Position numbers and translations under genes: made by a program
NCBI GenBank assembly: GCA_910589595.1
Contig: CAJUTM010000009.1
Span: forward strand, 1-64,000
Direction of reading: 5' to 3'
Source: an uncultured Eubacterium sp.
GTDB taxonomy: Bacteria; Bacillota; Clostridia; Lachnospirales; Lachnospiraceae
DNA: 64,000 nt
Part shown: positions 16,722 through 24,462 of the stretch, one piece after another
How positions within the stretch are numbered: the stretch's first letter is position 1
Layout: each line of letters starts with the position of its first letter
The notes under the pieces: generated by a model
Seen by the model: the letters and a program-made list of their open reading frames with translations, nothing else
What the model was told of the DNA's origin: nothing
Databases searched by the model: none

Positions 16722-17222
16722 CTACTTATCACCGAATTTCTCCATCAGCCATCGTTCCGCTTCGGTTCTCGTTTTAAAAATGATGACTTCTCTACCATCG
16801 TTGTATTCATGTAATAATTGATACACTTTCGGAAGTTGCTCGGGAATATAATTATTCACTTCATTTAGGATTGACGCGTCCGTCTCGGCAACTTCCCAAG
16901 GCATATCATCACGTTTTGTTCCTTCACGCTCCTTTAATCCCTGCATACAAACTTCATAAGGTACATCAAAGAGAATAATTGTATCACAGGCCCGCATCCT
17001 TATCTCCATCGTCCTTGAAAAATCGCCATCCATAATCCAAGCTTCTTTCCGAAAAATATTTTCAAGTATTTCATCAAATTCCGGCCTGCTAATATGTGTC
17101 TTATCCGGCTTATGCCAAATCATGTCCAAGTGATACAATGGTATTTTGGTTCTCTCATGTAGTTTCTTTGCAAAATAACTTTTTCCCGCCCCCGGACAAC
17201 CGATAATAATGATTTTTTTCAT
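16722..17222 (-). CDS. P-loop nucleotide kinase, adenylate-kinase-like (FlaR-type)
   Basis: 166 residues. Walker A is GCPGAGKSY at the N-terminus, followed by LDMIWHKPD and a lid-like region with EREGTKRDDMPWE. Proteins of this kind are often annotated as topology modulation protein (FlaR) or adenylate kinase; the real substrate is not known. The start codon overlaps the stop of the upstream gene (17219) by four bases (ATGA), so the two are coupled. GAGGGAG serves as the ribosome site. Confidence 0.8.
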   Translation of the reverse strand: MKKIIIIGCPGAGKSYFAKKLHERTKIPLYHLDMIWHKPDKTHISRPEFDEILENIFRKEAWIMDGDFSRTMEIRMRACDTIILFDVPYEVCMQGLKEREGTKRDDMPWEVAETDASILNEVNNYIPEQLPKVYQLLHEYNDGREVIIFKTRTEAERWLMEKFGDK

Positions 17223-18313
17223 ATACTGCTTTCTCCCTCAAACATTTTTCTCCGCTTTTCAATCACATAATCATATTGCTTTTCCGGTATTAACCAGTCG
17301 AGGGCCAGTTCATCATTTACATCAAATCCGATTTGAAATACTCTTCCGTCTTTTCGCAAAACAAGTGTAACAATTCTGTCATCATGTGTAATTGTTTTCG
17401 ATTCAATTTCACTTATTTCTTCATTTCTTCTGCTTCCTATAATCGCACCGGCCTCACCAAATAACAAGCCTCCGAGAATTGCACTCCCATAATTAATTCC
17501 CATTCCTCCGCCGCCGGATATTTGCTGTTCGTACCTTACGCTGCCTTCCGCTCTATAATATAAAATGTCTTCTGACTTTATCCGTACAATACTTATTTTA
17601 AAACTATCGAAACTCAGACACACAAACAAAAGACAATCGCGTTCCCGAAATGCATGATATGTATCTTCATGGCAAAAACCGTTGCCATTGATTATCGAAA
17701 CCTGAAAGCTGTCCTCCGGAATATCCAATATATTATAAAAATTCTTAAGATGTAATAACTGTTTTAAGTCGCCCAGTATCGAAAAATCCTGTTCCAAATT
17801 ATTGATTTTAATTTTAATATCCTCATTACTATCTGAATTATTTTTCAGGGCAATTTCAATATAACCAATCGGATGTTCCATTTCTCCGGCATATTTTTCA
17901 CTTTTTTCTGATTGGTAATCAATCGGTACATCTTTGCCGGAATATTGACTTTTGGATAAACAAATCGGTTTGGTATCCAAAAGTTTTCTGTAATAATCGA
18001 AAGCTTGATGATACAACGCTATCTTTTCATCCATGTTAATGCTTGCCGTTGAAAAGTAACAGTCCCTTTTTTCATACTTGGGAATGAATACATAATCCGT
18101 GTCATTGACATAAAAAATATAATATTGACTTTTATCAAAGTCCTTTCCCTCTGCCTTAACTGTAATTCCGGATGTCTTGTTTAAATCGCTGACATACTCC
18201 AAAGCCTTTTGTCTTAAAGCATTCGTCTGTTCCTCTAATTTATCAAAATCATATTCTTCTGTTTCAACGGTTTCGTTATCTTCTTTATTTTTCCATAACC
18301 CCATATTATTCAA
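17219..18313 (-). CDS. Hypothetical protein with glycine-zipper segment
   Basis: About 361-364 residues, no named family. The N-terminal half is acidic and soluble. Near residue 270 there is a Gly-rich hydrophobic stretch (GGGGMGINYGSAILGGLLFG) followed by GEAGAIIGSRR, a glycine-zipper pattern that can insert in or line membranes. The C-terminal section (HDDRIVTLVLRKDGRVFQIGF) resembles PH-like beta modules often found after such zippers. The start is unclear: a TTG at 18313 lies four bases from AGGAG and an ATG at 18304 lies 13 bases from it. It is coupled to the P-loop kinase. Function unknown. Confidence 0.7.
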   Translation of the reverse strand: MNNMGLWKNKEDNETVETEEYDFDKLEEQTNALRQKALEYVSDLNKTSGITVKAEGKDFDKSQYYIFYVNDTDYVFIPKYEKRDCYFSTASINMDEKIALYHQAFDYYRKLLDTKPICLSKSQYSGKDVPIDYQSEKSEKYAGEMEHPIGYIEIALKNNSDSNEDIKIKINNLEQDFSILGDLKQLLHLKNFYNILDIPEDSFQVSIINGNGFCHEDTYHAFRERDCLLFVCLSFDSFKISIVRIKSEDILYYRAEGSVRYEQQISGGGGMGINYGSAILGGLLFGEAGAIIGSRRNEEISEIESKTITHDDRIVTLVLRKDGRVFQIGFDVNDELALDWLIPEKQYDYVIEKRRKMFEGESSI

Positions 18314-18370
18314 CTAGCTCCTTTCAACAGCAAATGGTCTTGATTAACAAAAATATCTAATGTTTCTTAT

Positions 18371-18405
18371 AAAAAATCAACTGCCATCCACAGGGGATGC
18401 CAGTT
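18371..18405 (-). terminator. Intrinsic terminator after the DUF4160/DUF2442 pair
   Basis: Minus strand AACTG-G-CATCC-CCTGT-GGATG-G-CAGTT, a ten-pair stem with one G-G mismatch, followed by GATTTTTTAT. A small second hairpin, AGACTA/TAGTCT, lies between it and the DUF2442 stop. Confidence 0.65.
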
Positions 18406-18440
18406 TGGATTTAGACTACCTTAGTCTGACGATGGCTAGC

Positions 18441-18731
18441 CTATATCGCCATTGAATATTCATAGCTATTATCATACATAAATTCTGGGGCACAATCAAT
18501 ACTTCCATCATTCCAAGTAACTACACCATTCTCTATAACAGGATTTGTAAACACATCTTCTTGTTTTAACGGCTCAAATACTTCCCCTTGTAAAATCGTT
18601 GCATCAAACAGCCGTGTTTCACCTGTTGAAAAAGATACTAACATAATCATATCATCTAATGCTTTTACACCGGATATTTTTATATTTGTGACAGGTTCTC
18701 CGCCATATACAATACCATTCATAACATACAT
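18441..18731 (-). CDS. DUF2442 domain protein
   Basis: 96 residues. DUF2442 markers are SGVKALDDMIMLVSFSTGE, LFDATIL and a C-terminal WNDGSIDCAPEFMY. Small DUF2442 proteins are regularly encoded beside DUF4160 proteins, and the pair has been considered toxin-antitoxin-like on the basis of size, adjacency and scattered occurrence. That is inference, not shown here. The gene lies 16 bases after its DUF4160 partner and has AGGAGG before the ATG. A terminator follows. Confidence 0.85.
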   Translation of the reverse strand: MYVMNGIVYGGEPVTNIKISGVKALDDMIMLVSFSTGETRLFDATILQGEVFEPLKQEDVFTNPVIENGVVTWNDGSIDCAPEFMYDNSYEYSMAI

Positions 18732-18747
18732 CTACTATTCCTCCTAT

Positions 18748-19014
18748 TTATTTCAACGGTTCTATTTTAGAAAATGGTTTTTCTCTTACGGCATTATTCC
18801 AAGCTGCATATAATTCATCTTCATGCAATGCCATCCATCCGGATATCATTCTATATTGCTTTAATGGCAATTTACCCTCTAACACTTCTCCATCAAGCGA
18901 CATAGAAGCTTCATATTCACCATAATATACATGAACATGCGGTTTATGGTGTTTTTCATTATCTTTAAAAATCATTTTTATTACAATACCATAGAATCGA
19001 CTTATTTCAGGCAT
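18748..19014 (-). CDS. DUF4160 domain protein
   Basis: 88 residues. The family signature is plain: MPEISRFYGIVIKMIFKDNE, then HHKPHVHVYYGEYEAS with clustered histidines, and ending WNNAVREKPFSKIEPL. The His-rich stretch could bind metal, but no activity is established for the family. It is the first gene of a two-gene unit with its own promoter, ribosome site GGAGG and terminator, which is how a small accessory module would be arranged. The AT-rich flanks differ from the metA gene next door. Confidence 0.87.
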   Translation of the reverse strand: MPEISRFYGIVIKMIFKDNEKHHKPHVHVYYGEYEASMSLDGEVLEGKLPLKQYRMISGWMALHEDELYAAWNNAVREKPFSKIEPLK

Positions 19015-19116
19015 TTTACTATTCCTCCGGCTCTTCTTTATTATTACAAAATTAACACTTCTGGCTTTCCAACTATTAACAATCCCTGTTTGGAACTTTC
19101 TCTTTTTTATAGACTA

Positions 19117-19144
19117 ATTATAACAAATTCCAGTGCAATTTCAA
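19117..19144 (-). promoter_or_regulatory. Promoter of the DUF4160/DUF2442 unit
   Basis: Minus strand TTGAAA (19139-19144), a 16-base spacer and TATAAT (19117-19122). The predicted leader to the ATG at 19014 is about 95 bases, in which I see no clear structure. Confidence 0.7.
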
Positions 19145-19288
19145 GCCATACTCACACTTTGTTATATATCTTCTTTCCATTCCTGTATTCTGCCTGAAAC
19201 AAAAAGTTTTCCGGCCTTTCTATAACTGGTATATTCCCGTTAAACTCTTCAACAATAATCATTACAAAACCGCATAAAACCTACCTTT

Positions 19289-20206
19289 TCAATGTTTTTC
19301 ATACAAATCATACGGCGTACTCTGATAAACATAATAGTTAAGCCAATTACTGTAAAACAGTTGTCCGGCCGAACGCCAGCGGACAACCGGCTGCTCCTGC
19401 GGATTATCATCAGGGAAATAATTAGCCGGAACATGAGGGTTCATTCCCTTTTCCAAATCGCGGAAATATTCCTTTGCCAGCGTATCCGAATCATATTCCA
19501 GATGTCCGGTAATGAAAAGCTGTTTGCTGTCTTTTGTCTTTACTATCGTGACGCCCGCTTCCTCTGATACTGCCATCACCTCGAGCTCCGGTACTTTTTC
19601 AACCTCCTCCTGTTTCATTACCATAGCACGGGACTGCGGACAATAAAAGACATCGTCAAATCCCCGAAACAGTGGCGAACTTTTCTTTAACACCACATGC
19701 TCATAGACGCCGGAAAGTTTTTCTTTTGTATTTATCTTATTGATACCATAGTGGTAGTACAAACCGGCAAATGCTCCCCAGCAAATATGAAGAGTGCAGT
19801 GAACGTGAGTTTTACTCCATTCCATAATCCTGCTGACTTCATTCCAATAACTGACGTCCTCCCAATCGGTGTAATCGAGAGGGGCTCCGGTTATAATCAT
19901 GCCGTCAAACTTGCGCTCCTTAATCTCGTCAAATACAGTGTAAAATGTCTCCATATGATTCGCGGAAACATGGGTCGGCTGATAACTGGCCGTCTGCAAA
20001 AATTCTACTTCAACCTGCAAAGGAGTATTTGATAACTTGCGCAGCAACTGTGTCTCCGTTTCTATTTTCGTCGGCATTAAATTCAGAATTAGCACTTTCA
20101 GCGGACGGATATCCTGATGCATGGCGCGGTATTCCGTCATTACGAAAATGTTTTCCCCCTCTAATATTTCCTGTGCCGGAAGAGAATTTTGAATTTTAAT
20201 CGGCAT
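19289..20206 (-). CDS. metA: Homoserine O-acyltransferase MetA
   Basis: Activates homoserine by O-acylation in methionine synthesis. From the ATG at 20206 (MPIKIQNSLPA) it has 305 residues. The glutamine-amidotransferase-like catalytic set is Cys142 in HICWGAF, and His235 and Glu237 in GHLEYD, all at the usual positions. Residue 111, which selects succinyl-CoA (Gly) or acetyl-CoA (Glu) in studied MetA proteins, is Asp here (TGAPLDYTDW). The acetyl form is more likely by charge, but this is open. The motif PHSR is PQSR here. AGGAG lies seven bases before the start. An upstream ATG at 20266 falls before the promoter and is rejected. Confidence 0.94.
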   Translation of the reverse strand: MPIKIQNSLPAQEILEGENIFVMTEYRAMHQDIRPLKVLILNLMPTKIETETQLLRKLSNTPLQVEVEFLQTASYQPTHVSANHMETFYTVFDEIKERKFDGMIITGAPLDYTDWEDVSYWNEVSRIMEWSKTHVHCTLHICWGAFAGLYYHYGINKINTKEKLSGVYEHVVLKKSSPLFRGFDDVFYCPQSRAMVMKQEEVEKVPELEVMAVSEEAGVTIVKTKDSKQLFITGHLEYDSDTLAKEYFRDLEKGMNPHVPANYFPDDNPQEQPVVRWRSAGQLFYSNWLNYYVYQSTPYDLYEKH

Positions 20207-20242
20207 ACAACCACTCCTAACTGCTCTGTTTTCGTATCTGCC

Positions 20243-20271
20243 ATTATAACATATGGCATTTTTCAATACAA
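20243..20271 (-). promoter_or_regulatory. Promoter of metA
   Basis: Minus strand TTGTAT (20266-20271), a 17-base spacer and TATAAT (20243-20248). The leader is only about 30 bases, too short for a SAM riboswitch or T-box. Confidence 0.75.
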
Positions 20272-20272
20272 G

Positions 20273-20854
20273 TTATCCTTTCATACAACCGGACATAATG
20301 CACACGCCCGCCGCTCCGGCCTGCAGCACCGCATTCTCGTTCCCGCGATTTATGCCCCCAATACCATAAACCGGTATATTGGTTTCCTGACAAATGGATT
20401 GCAGGAAGTCTAAACCTCTCGGCGCCACTCCCTTTTTGCAGTCTGTCGCAAAAATATGACCCGCAATTACATAATCTGCACCGAGTTCCACCGCCTGTTT
20501 CAACTGCTCCCGTGAATGAACTGACGTACCGATTTCAATCATATGCTGCCGTATCCGAGCCGCTTCCCGCCTGTCGAGCGACTGCCACAGCGGCAGGGGC
20601 AGATGAAGATACGGATGTCCTAACCGTACTGCCACTTGCGGAAAAGAGTGCAAAATACATTTCTTTCCGTACTTTTGGCAGATGTTTAATACCTCTTTCG
20701 CGAGAACATCATACTGCTCCCGCGTCAAATCTTTTTCCCGCAAAAGAACGGCTTGATAAATATTCCCTTTTGCCAGACTTTCCACCCTCGCCAGAAAATC
20801 CCCCTGACACAGACGGCGGTTGGTCACGGCTATCCTACACATAGACATAATCAC
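20273..20854 (-). CDS. Thiamine phosphate synthase-like protein (ThiE/TenI family)
   Basis: About 189-193 residues of a TIM-barrel protein in the ThiE/TenI superfamily. It has AVTNRRLC at the start, VIAGHIFATDCKKG and the C-terminal phosphate loop VYGIGGINRGN. The ThiE diphosphate segment (HLGQ.D) is replaced by YLHLPLPLW, as in TenI-like members, so it may be the thiazole tautomerase TenI rather than the coupling enzyme ThiE. Possible ATG starts are 20854, 20848 and 20842, all overlapping the thiH stop, which implies coupling. It is the last gene of the thi operon; metA follows with its own promoter. Confidence 0.83.
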   Translation of the reverse strand: MIMSMCRIAVTNRRLCQGDFLARVESLAKGNIYQAVLLREKDLTREQYDVLAKEVLNICQKYGKKCILHSFPQVAVRLGHPYLHLPLPLWQSLDRREAARIRQHMIEIGTSVHSREQLKQAVELGADYVIAGHIFATDCKKGVAPRGLDFLQSICQETNIPVYGIGGINRGNENAVLQAGAAGVCIMSGCMKG

Positions 20855-22043
20855 TCATAACCGGCTGCAAACCGGCCGCCAAAATGGCGTCATAAACTTC
20901 CTGCACATTCCTTGTATCATCTATCTCGAACTGTTCGTCCCCTTTTTCTTCTCCGCTGCGTCCGCCGATACCGACATCCACGCCGGCTGAAATCTTCGTC
21001 GCACAGATTTGAATGAGATTATCCCGAACCCGCTTACATTCACGCGTAGATATCGTAATCGAGGCAAACGGCAAAAGGAGACGATACGCACATACCACCT
21101 GTAATAACTGCGCCTCGTGTACATCCATCGGATTAATGCGCTCATTATTGATAATAGGGCGCAGACGTGGACACGAAAAGGCAATTTCTGCCTGTGGATA
21201 CTTCCGCTGCAAAAGATAGGCATGAACCCCTGTTGCGAAAGCATCTTTGCGAAAATCATCCAAACCGAGCAGCGCCGCAAAACCTACCCCGCGCATTCCT
21301 CCCTTTAACGCCCGCTCCTGTGCATTCATGCGATAAGGGAAAATGCGCTTCTTTCCTGCCAGATGCAGCGTTTCATATTTTTCCGCATGATACGTTTCCT
21401 GAAATACTGTAACATAATCTGCACCACATTCGTGCCAATAGGCGTAGTTTTCCGAATTTGTCGGATAGACCTCCAGCCCAATCGTCCTAAAATACTTTCT
21501 TGCAAGCTTACACGCCTCACCGATGTATGTCACATCGGACATCTTTTCGCTCTCGCCTGTCAAAATGAGGATTTCCTGCAAACCCGTTTCCGCAATCGCT
21601 CTCATCTCATTTTCAATCTCTTCAACATTTAACTTTGCGCGCCGGATTTTATTATGACAGTTAAAACCACAGTAAATGCAGTAGTTCTCACAGTAGTTTG
21701 ATATGTATAATGGGGTAAACATCATAATTGAGTTACCAAAATGCTTCCTTGTCTCCCGTTTAGCCATCTGTGCCATCTCTTCAAGGAGAGGCAGGGCGGC
21801 AGGGGAAAGTAAGGCGGCAAAATCTTCCGGCGTCCGGTTTTCTTTATAAATGGCACAACGCACATCTGACTCCGTATATTTGTCATAGTCATAGGAAGCC
21901 ATCGCTTCCAACACCCTTTTATCAATATCCGATTCCAATACTTCCATATCGTCCAAATAAGCCATATGGTCAATCCGGTTTTCTTTCAAATCTTCCCTTA
22001 TGGATTGGCTCAAAATACTCTCATTCGTCTTTCCTGTATCCAT
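20835..22043 (-). CDS. thiH: 2-iminoacetate synthase ThiH (radical SAM)
   Basis: Radical SAM lyase that splits tyrosine into dehydroglycine (2-iminoacetate) and p-cresol, feeding thiazole formation in anaerobes. The 402-residue protein has the CxxxCxxC cluster motif in NYCENYCIYCGF. ThiH-type segments follow: ILILTGESEKMS, VFQETYHAEKYETLHL and MRGVGFAALLGLDD. Use of ThiH rather than the oxygen-dependent glycine oxidase ThiO fits an anaerobe. It lies 14 bases downstream of thiG and its AGGAGG site is within that gap. Confidence 0.96.
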   Translation of the reverse strand: MDTGKTNESILSQSIREDLKENRIDHMAYLDDMEVLESDIDKRVLEAMASYDYDKYTESDVRCAIYKENRTPEDFAALLSPAALPLLEEMAQMAKRETRKHFGNSIMMFTPLYISNYCENYCIYCGFNCHNKIRRAKLNVEEIENEMRAIAETGLQEILILTGESEKMSDVTYIGEACKLARKYFRTIGLEVYPTNSENYAYWHECGADYVTVFQETYHAEKYETLHLAGKKRIFPYRMNAQERALKGGMRGVGFAALLGLDDFRKDAFATGVHAYLLQRKYPQAEIAFSCPRLRPIINNERINPMDVHEAQLLQVVCAYRLLLPFASITISTRECKRVRDNLIQICATKISAGVDVGIGGRSGEEKGDEQFEIDDTRNVQEVYDAILAAGLQPVMSDYVYV

Positions 22044-22057
22044 CCCAAGTCTCCCTC

Positions 22058-22849
22058 CTATTTTAACTTATTGGAGCCATCCTGAATGTAGCCGGTCAAT
22101 GGTGAAGAAGCGCTTGCACCGTATTCCAGCACGCGTCCGGTACCTGCCAGATAAGCTTTTCTCCCCGCGTCAATCGCCATTTTAAAAGCCTCCGCCATAG
22201 CCGGAATATTTCCCGCCGTAGCAATACCTGTATTTGCCATAATCGCAGCGGCGCCCATCTCCATTGCTTCGCACGCTTCCGATGGTTTACCGATACCAGC
22301 ATCTACAATAATCGGTAAATCTATTTCATCAATCAAAATCCGTATAAACTCTTTTGTACAGAGTCCCTTATTTGAACCAATCGGCGCTGCTAAAGGCATA
22401 ATAGACGCAGCGCCGGCATTTTGTAAATCACGCGCTACATTCAAATCGGGATACATATAAGGCATCACGATAAAACCCTCTTTGACTAACATATCCGTTG
22501 CCCGCACGGTCTCGGCATTGTCTGGCAGCAAATATTTGGTATCCCGCATAATCTCAATCTTCACAAAATTCCCACACCCGATTTCACGGGCCAGCCGCGC
22601 AATGCGCACCGCCTCGTCAGCGTTTCTTGCCCCTGACGTATTCGGCAGCAAGGTAATTCCCTCCGGAATATACTCTAAAATATTTGCTTTGCCATTCTGA
22701 TTCGCCCGCCTCAGCGCCAACGTAATCATTTGCGCTCCCGCATTATGTATGGAAGCTTCTATTAAATCCAGTGAATATTTACCGGAACCTAAAATAAAAC
22801 GGGAAGTAAACTCATGCCCTCCCAACGTTAGTATGTCATCATTCTTCAT
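22058..22849 (-). CDS. thiG: Thiazole synthase ThiG
   Basis: Forms the thiazole phosphate ring of thiamine from deoxyxylulose-5-phosphate, ThiS-thiocarboxylate and iminoacetate. The 263-residue TIM barrel has FILGSGKYS, the segment LPNTSGARNADEAVR, and the phosphate-binding IVDAGIGKPSEACEAMEMG. Length and order are normal. It lies 92 bases after thiS; that gap holds no gene, and thiF, often present here, is missing. GAGGAGAG serves as the ribosome site. Confidence 0.96.
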   Translation of the reverse strand: MKNDDILTLGGHEFTSRFILGSGKYSLDLIEASIHNAGAQMITLALRRANQNGKANILEYIPEGITLLPNTSGARNADEAVRIARLAREIGCGNFVKIEIMRDTKYLLPDNAETVRATDMLVKEGFIVMPYMYPDLNVARDLQNAGAASIMPLAAPIGSNKGLCTKEFIRILIDEIDLPIIVDAGIGKPSEACEAMEMGAAAIMANTGIATAGNIPAMAEAFKMAIDAGRKAYLAGTGRVLEYGASASSPLTGYIQDGSNKLK

Positions 22850-22941
22850 TTCTGTCTCTCTCCTCTGCTATTAATTCTTTTTACATAAAAGTAATAAACC
22901 CGAGCGTTCCCGCGAAACGTGAAGCTCATAGTTTCCAAACA

Positions 22942-23139
22942 TCAGCCCCCGCCGACAAAACTCACTACCTCAACAACATCTCCCGCGTGAAGTACGGTAT
23001 CATTATACTTCTGCTTGCTGACGATTTCACCGTTGATTTCCACGGCAATACGGCTCTTTTGCAGGCCCTCTCTGTCAACCATCTCTTCCACCGTCAAATT
23101 CTCGTAATTCTCTCTTGTTTCACCATTAATCTGAACCAT
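22942..23139 (-). CDS. thiS: Sulfur carrier protein ThiS
   Basis: Ubiquitin-like sulfur carrier of 65 residues ending in the required Gly-Gly (SFVGGG). The C-terminus is adenylated by ThiF and thiocarboxylated before sulfur is passed to ThiG. It has the start MVQINGETRENYENLTVEEM and the typical beta-grasp pattern. It is the first gene of the thi operon. Its leader carries a strong promoter and a long terminator hairpin that fits the HMP-PP riboswitch class, which was first named after its position before thiS. Confidence 0.95.
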   Translation of the reverse strand: MVQINGETRENYENLTVEEMVDREGLQKSRIAVEINGEIVSKQKYNDTVLHAGDVVEVVSFVGGG

Positions 23140-23162
23140 ATATGCGCTCCTTTTCGCCTTTT

Positions 23163-23222
23163 AAAAAAAGATAACACAAGAAAAATCCACACCCGAGGTG
23201 GTGTGCCCCTTCCTGAGTTATC
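23163..23222 (-). promoter_or_regulatory. Candidate HMP-PP (thiS-motif) riboswitch, terminator-embedded
   Basis: On the minus strand GATAAC-U-CAGGAA pairs with UUCUUG-U-GUUAUC (12 pairs, one G-U, one U-U mismatch) around an inner hairpin CACACC-ACCUCG-GGUGUG flanked by GGGG, and ends in seven U residues. The HMP-PP class is known for sitting inside an intrinsic terminator ahead of thiS. Position, terminator overlap and small size all fit. I cannot check the published consensus base by base. It is not a TPP riboswitch: the CUGAGA and ACCUGA cores are absent. Confidence 0.65.
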
Positions 23223-23237
23223 CTCAATCTGCCACCT

Positions 23238-23266
23238 ATCTTAACATTCATTCCGGCATTTGTCAA
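23238..23266 (-). promoter_or_regulatory. Promoter of the thiSGH operon
   Basis: Minus strand TTGACA (23261-23266), a 17-base spacer and TAAGAT (23238-23243). The transcript starts near 23231, so the riboswitch-like hairpin begins within about 10 bases of the 5' end. The -35 overlaps the end of the upstream MFS gene. Confidence 0.85.
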
Positions 23267-24462
23267 CCGATACCTGATGTTCTGTCCGTTTTCAGAAGCA
23301 TTAGCCCTATCAAAATAACAACAGGAAAAATCATTGCCGCCCCGAGGCCGGACTTTAAATTATTTCCGGCAGAATCAGCTACCACGCCAACGACTGTCGG
23401 GCCGGACGAACAGCCGATATCCCCTGCCAGCGCCAAAAGCGCATACATCACCGTTCCCCCTGTCGGCAGTTTCACGGCAGCGATACTGAATGTCCCCGGC
23501 CAGAATATTCCCACCGAGAAGCCGCAGACAGCACAGCCAATCAACCCAAACAGAGGCATCTCGGCAAGCATCGCCAATGCATAGCAGCCGATACAGAGAA
23601 CCGCGCAGCCAATCATAAACTTTTTAAGCAGAATACGCTCACTGCACTTTCCGTAAAACGCTCTTGCCACTCCCATCAAAACGGCAAAGGCACATGGCCC
23701 CGCCAAATCACCGACAGTTTTCGACACCCCGAGCGCCGACTCCGCAAACGTCGACGCCCATTGGCTCATCGCCAGTTCCGAAGCTCCGGCACATATCATA
23801 ATGACAATAAGAAGCCAGAATACTTTCTGTTTTATCAACGCGCCAAAATTCATCTGTTTCTCCTCTTCTACTGTCCGCTGAAGCGGTACGAAGAGAAAAT
23901 AAATCATATTGACAAATGGCACCAATGCCCATATACATGCCAGTACGGGCCAGTATTTAATCCCACAAACAACAAAAAACAGCGTCGAAACCAAGACAAG
24001 AAAAACATGCCCCCAGCAGTAAAAAGAATGCAGCAGGCTCATTGCCGCCTCTTTGCGCTCAGTCGGGCAGGCTTCCACAATCGGGCTGATGAGAACTTCT
24101 ATAATACCACCCCCGATAGCATAGAAAACAACAGCCGTCATAAGTCCTGCATAAGGACTTGAAAATATTGGGGGGAAAAAAGCCAGACCCGCCAGACCAA
24201 CGGATGCGAACAGGTGGGCGGAAACGATTGCCCTCCGGTAGCCAATCCAATCAATAAACCCCGCAGAAAGTAAATCGACACAGAGCTGAACAAAAAAATT
24301 TACCGTTGTAATAAGCGTGATGTCTTTTAGTGTGAGATGATATGTCGTCTGAAAAGTCAGAAATAAAAGTGGCGCAAAGTTATTGACAATCGCCTGTGTA
24401 ATATATCCAATATAACTGGCATAAATTGTGTGACGATAATCCAATCGTATCCTCTGATTCAT
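23263..24462 (-). CDS. Major facilitator superfamily transporter
   Basis: About 399 residues with roughly 12 hydrophobic segments in two halves, a typical MFS layout. The loop between segments 2 and 3 (DWIGYRRAIVSAH) fits the MFS motif A position. A conserved-looking segment AVCGFSVGIFWPGTFSIAA lies in the second half, as in sugar-type (FucP-like) members. The substrate cannot be told. The ATG at 24462 shares its first base with the NUDIX stop codon (TAATG), so it belongs to the purM-to-MFS gene string. It directly precedes the thi promoter, but has no evident thiamine link. Confidence 0.85.
   Translation of the reverse strand: MNQRIRLDYRHTIYASYIGYITQAIVNNFAPLLFLTFQTTYHLTLKDITLITTVNFFVQLCVDLLSAGFIDWIGYRRAIVSAHLFASVGLAGLAFFPPIFSSPYAGLMTAVVFYAIGGGIIEVLISPIVEACPTERKEAAMSLLHSFYCWGHVFLVLVSTLFFVVCGIKYWPVLACIWALVPFVNMIYFLFVPLQRTVEEEKQMNFGALIKQKVFWLLIVIMICAGASELAMSQWASTFAESALGVSKTVGDLAGPCAFAVLMGVARAFYGKCSERILLKKFMIGCAVLCIGCYALAMLAEMPLFGLIGCAVCGFSVGIFWPGTFSIAAVKLPTGGTVMYALLALAGDIGCSSGPTVVGVVADSAGNNLKSGLGAAMIFPVVILIGLMLLKTDRTSGIG

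Noticed and set aside
20207..20272. SAM riboswitch before metA
   Set aside because: The promoter leaves only about 30 bases of leader, with no room for the structure.
23140..23262. TPP riboswitch before thiS
   Set aside because: The CUGAGA and ACCUGA cores are absent; the leader instead is one terminator-type hairpin.
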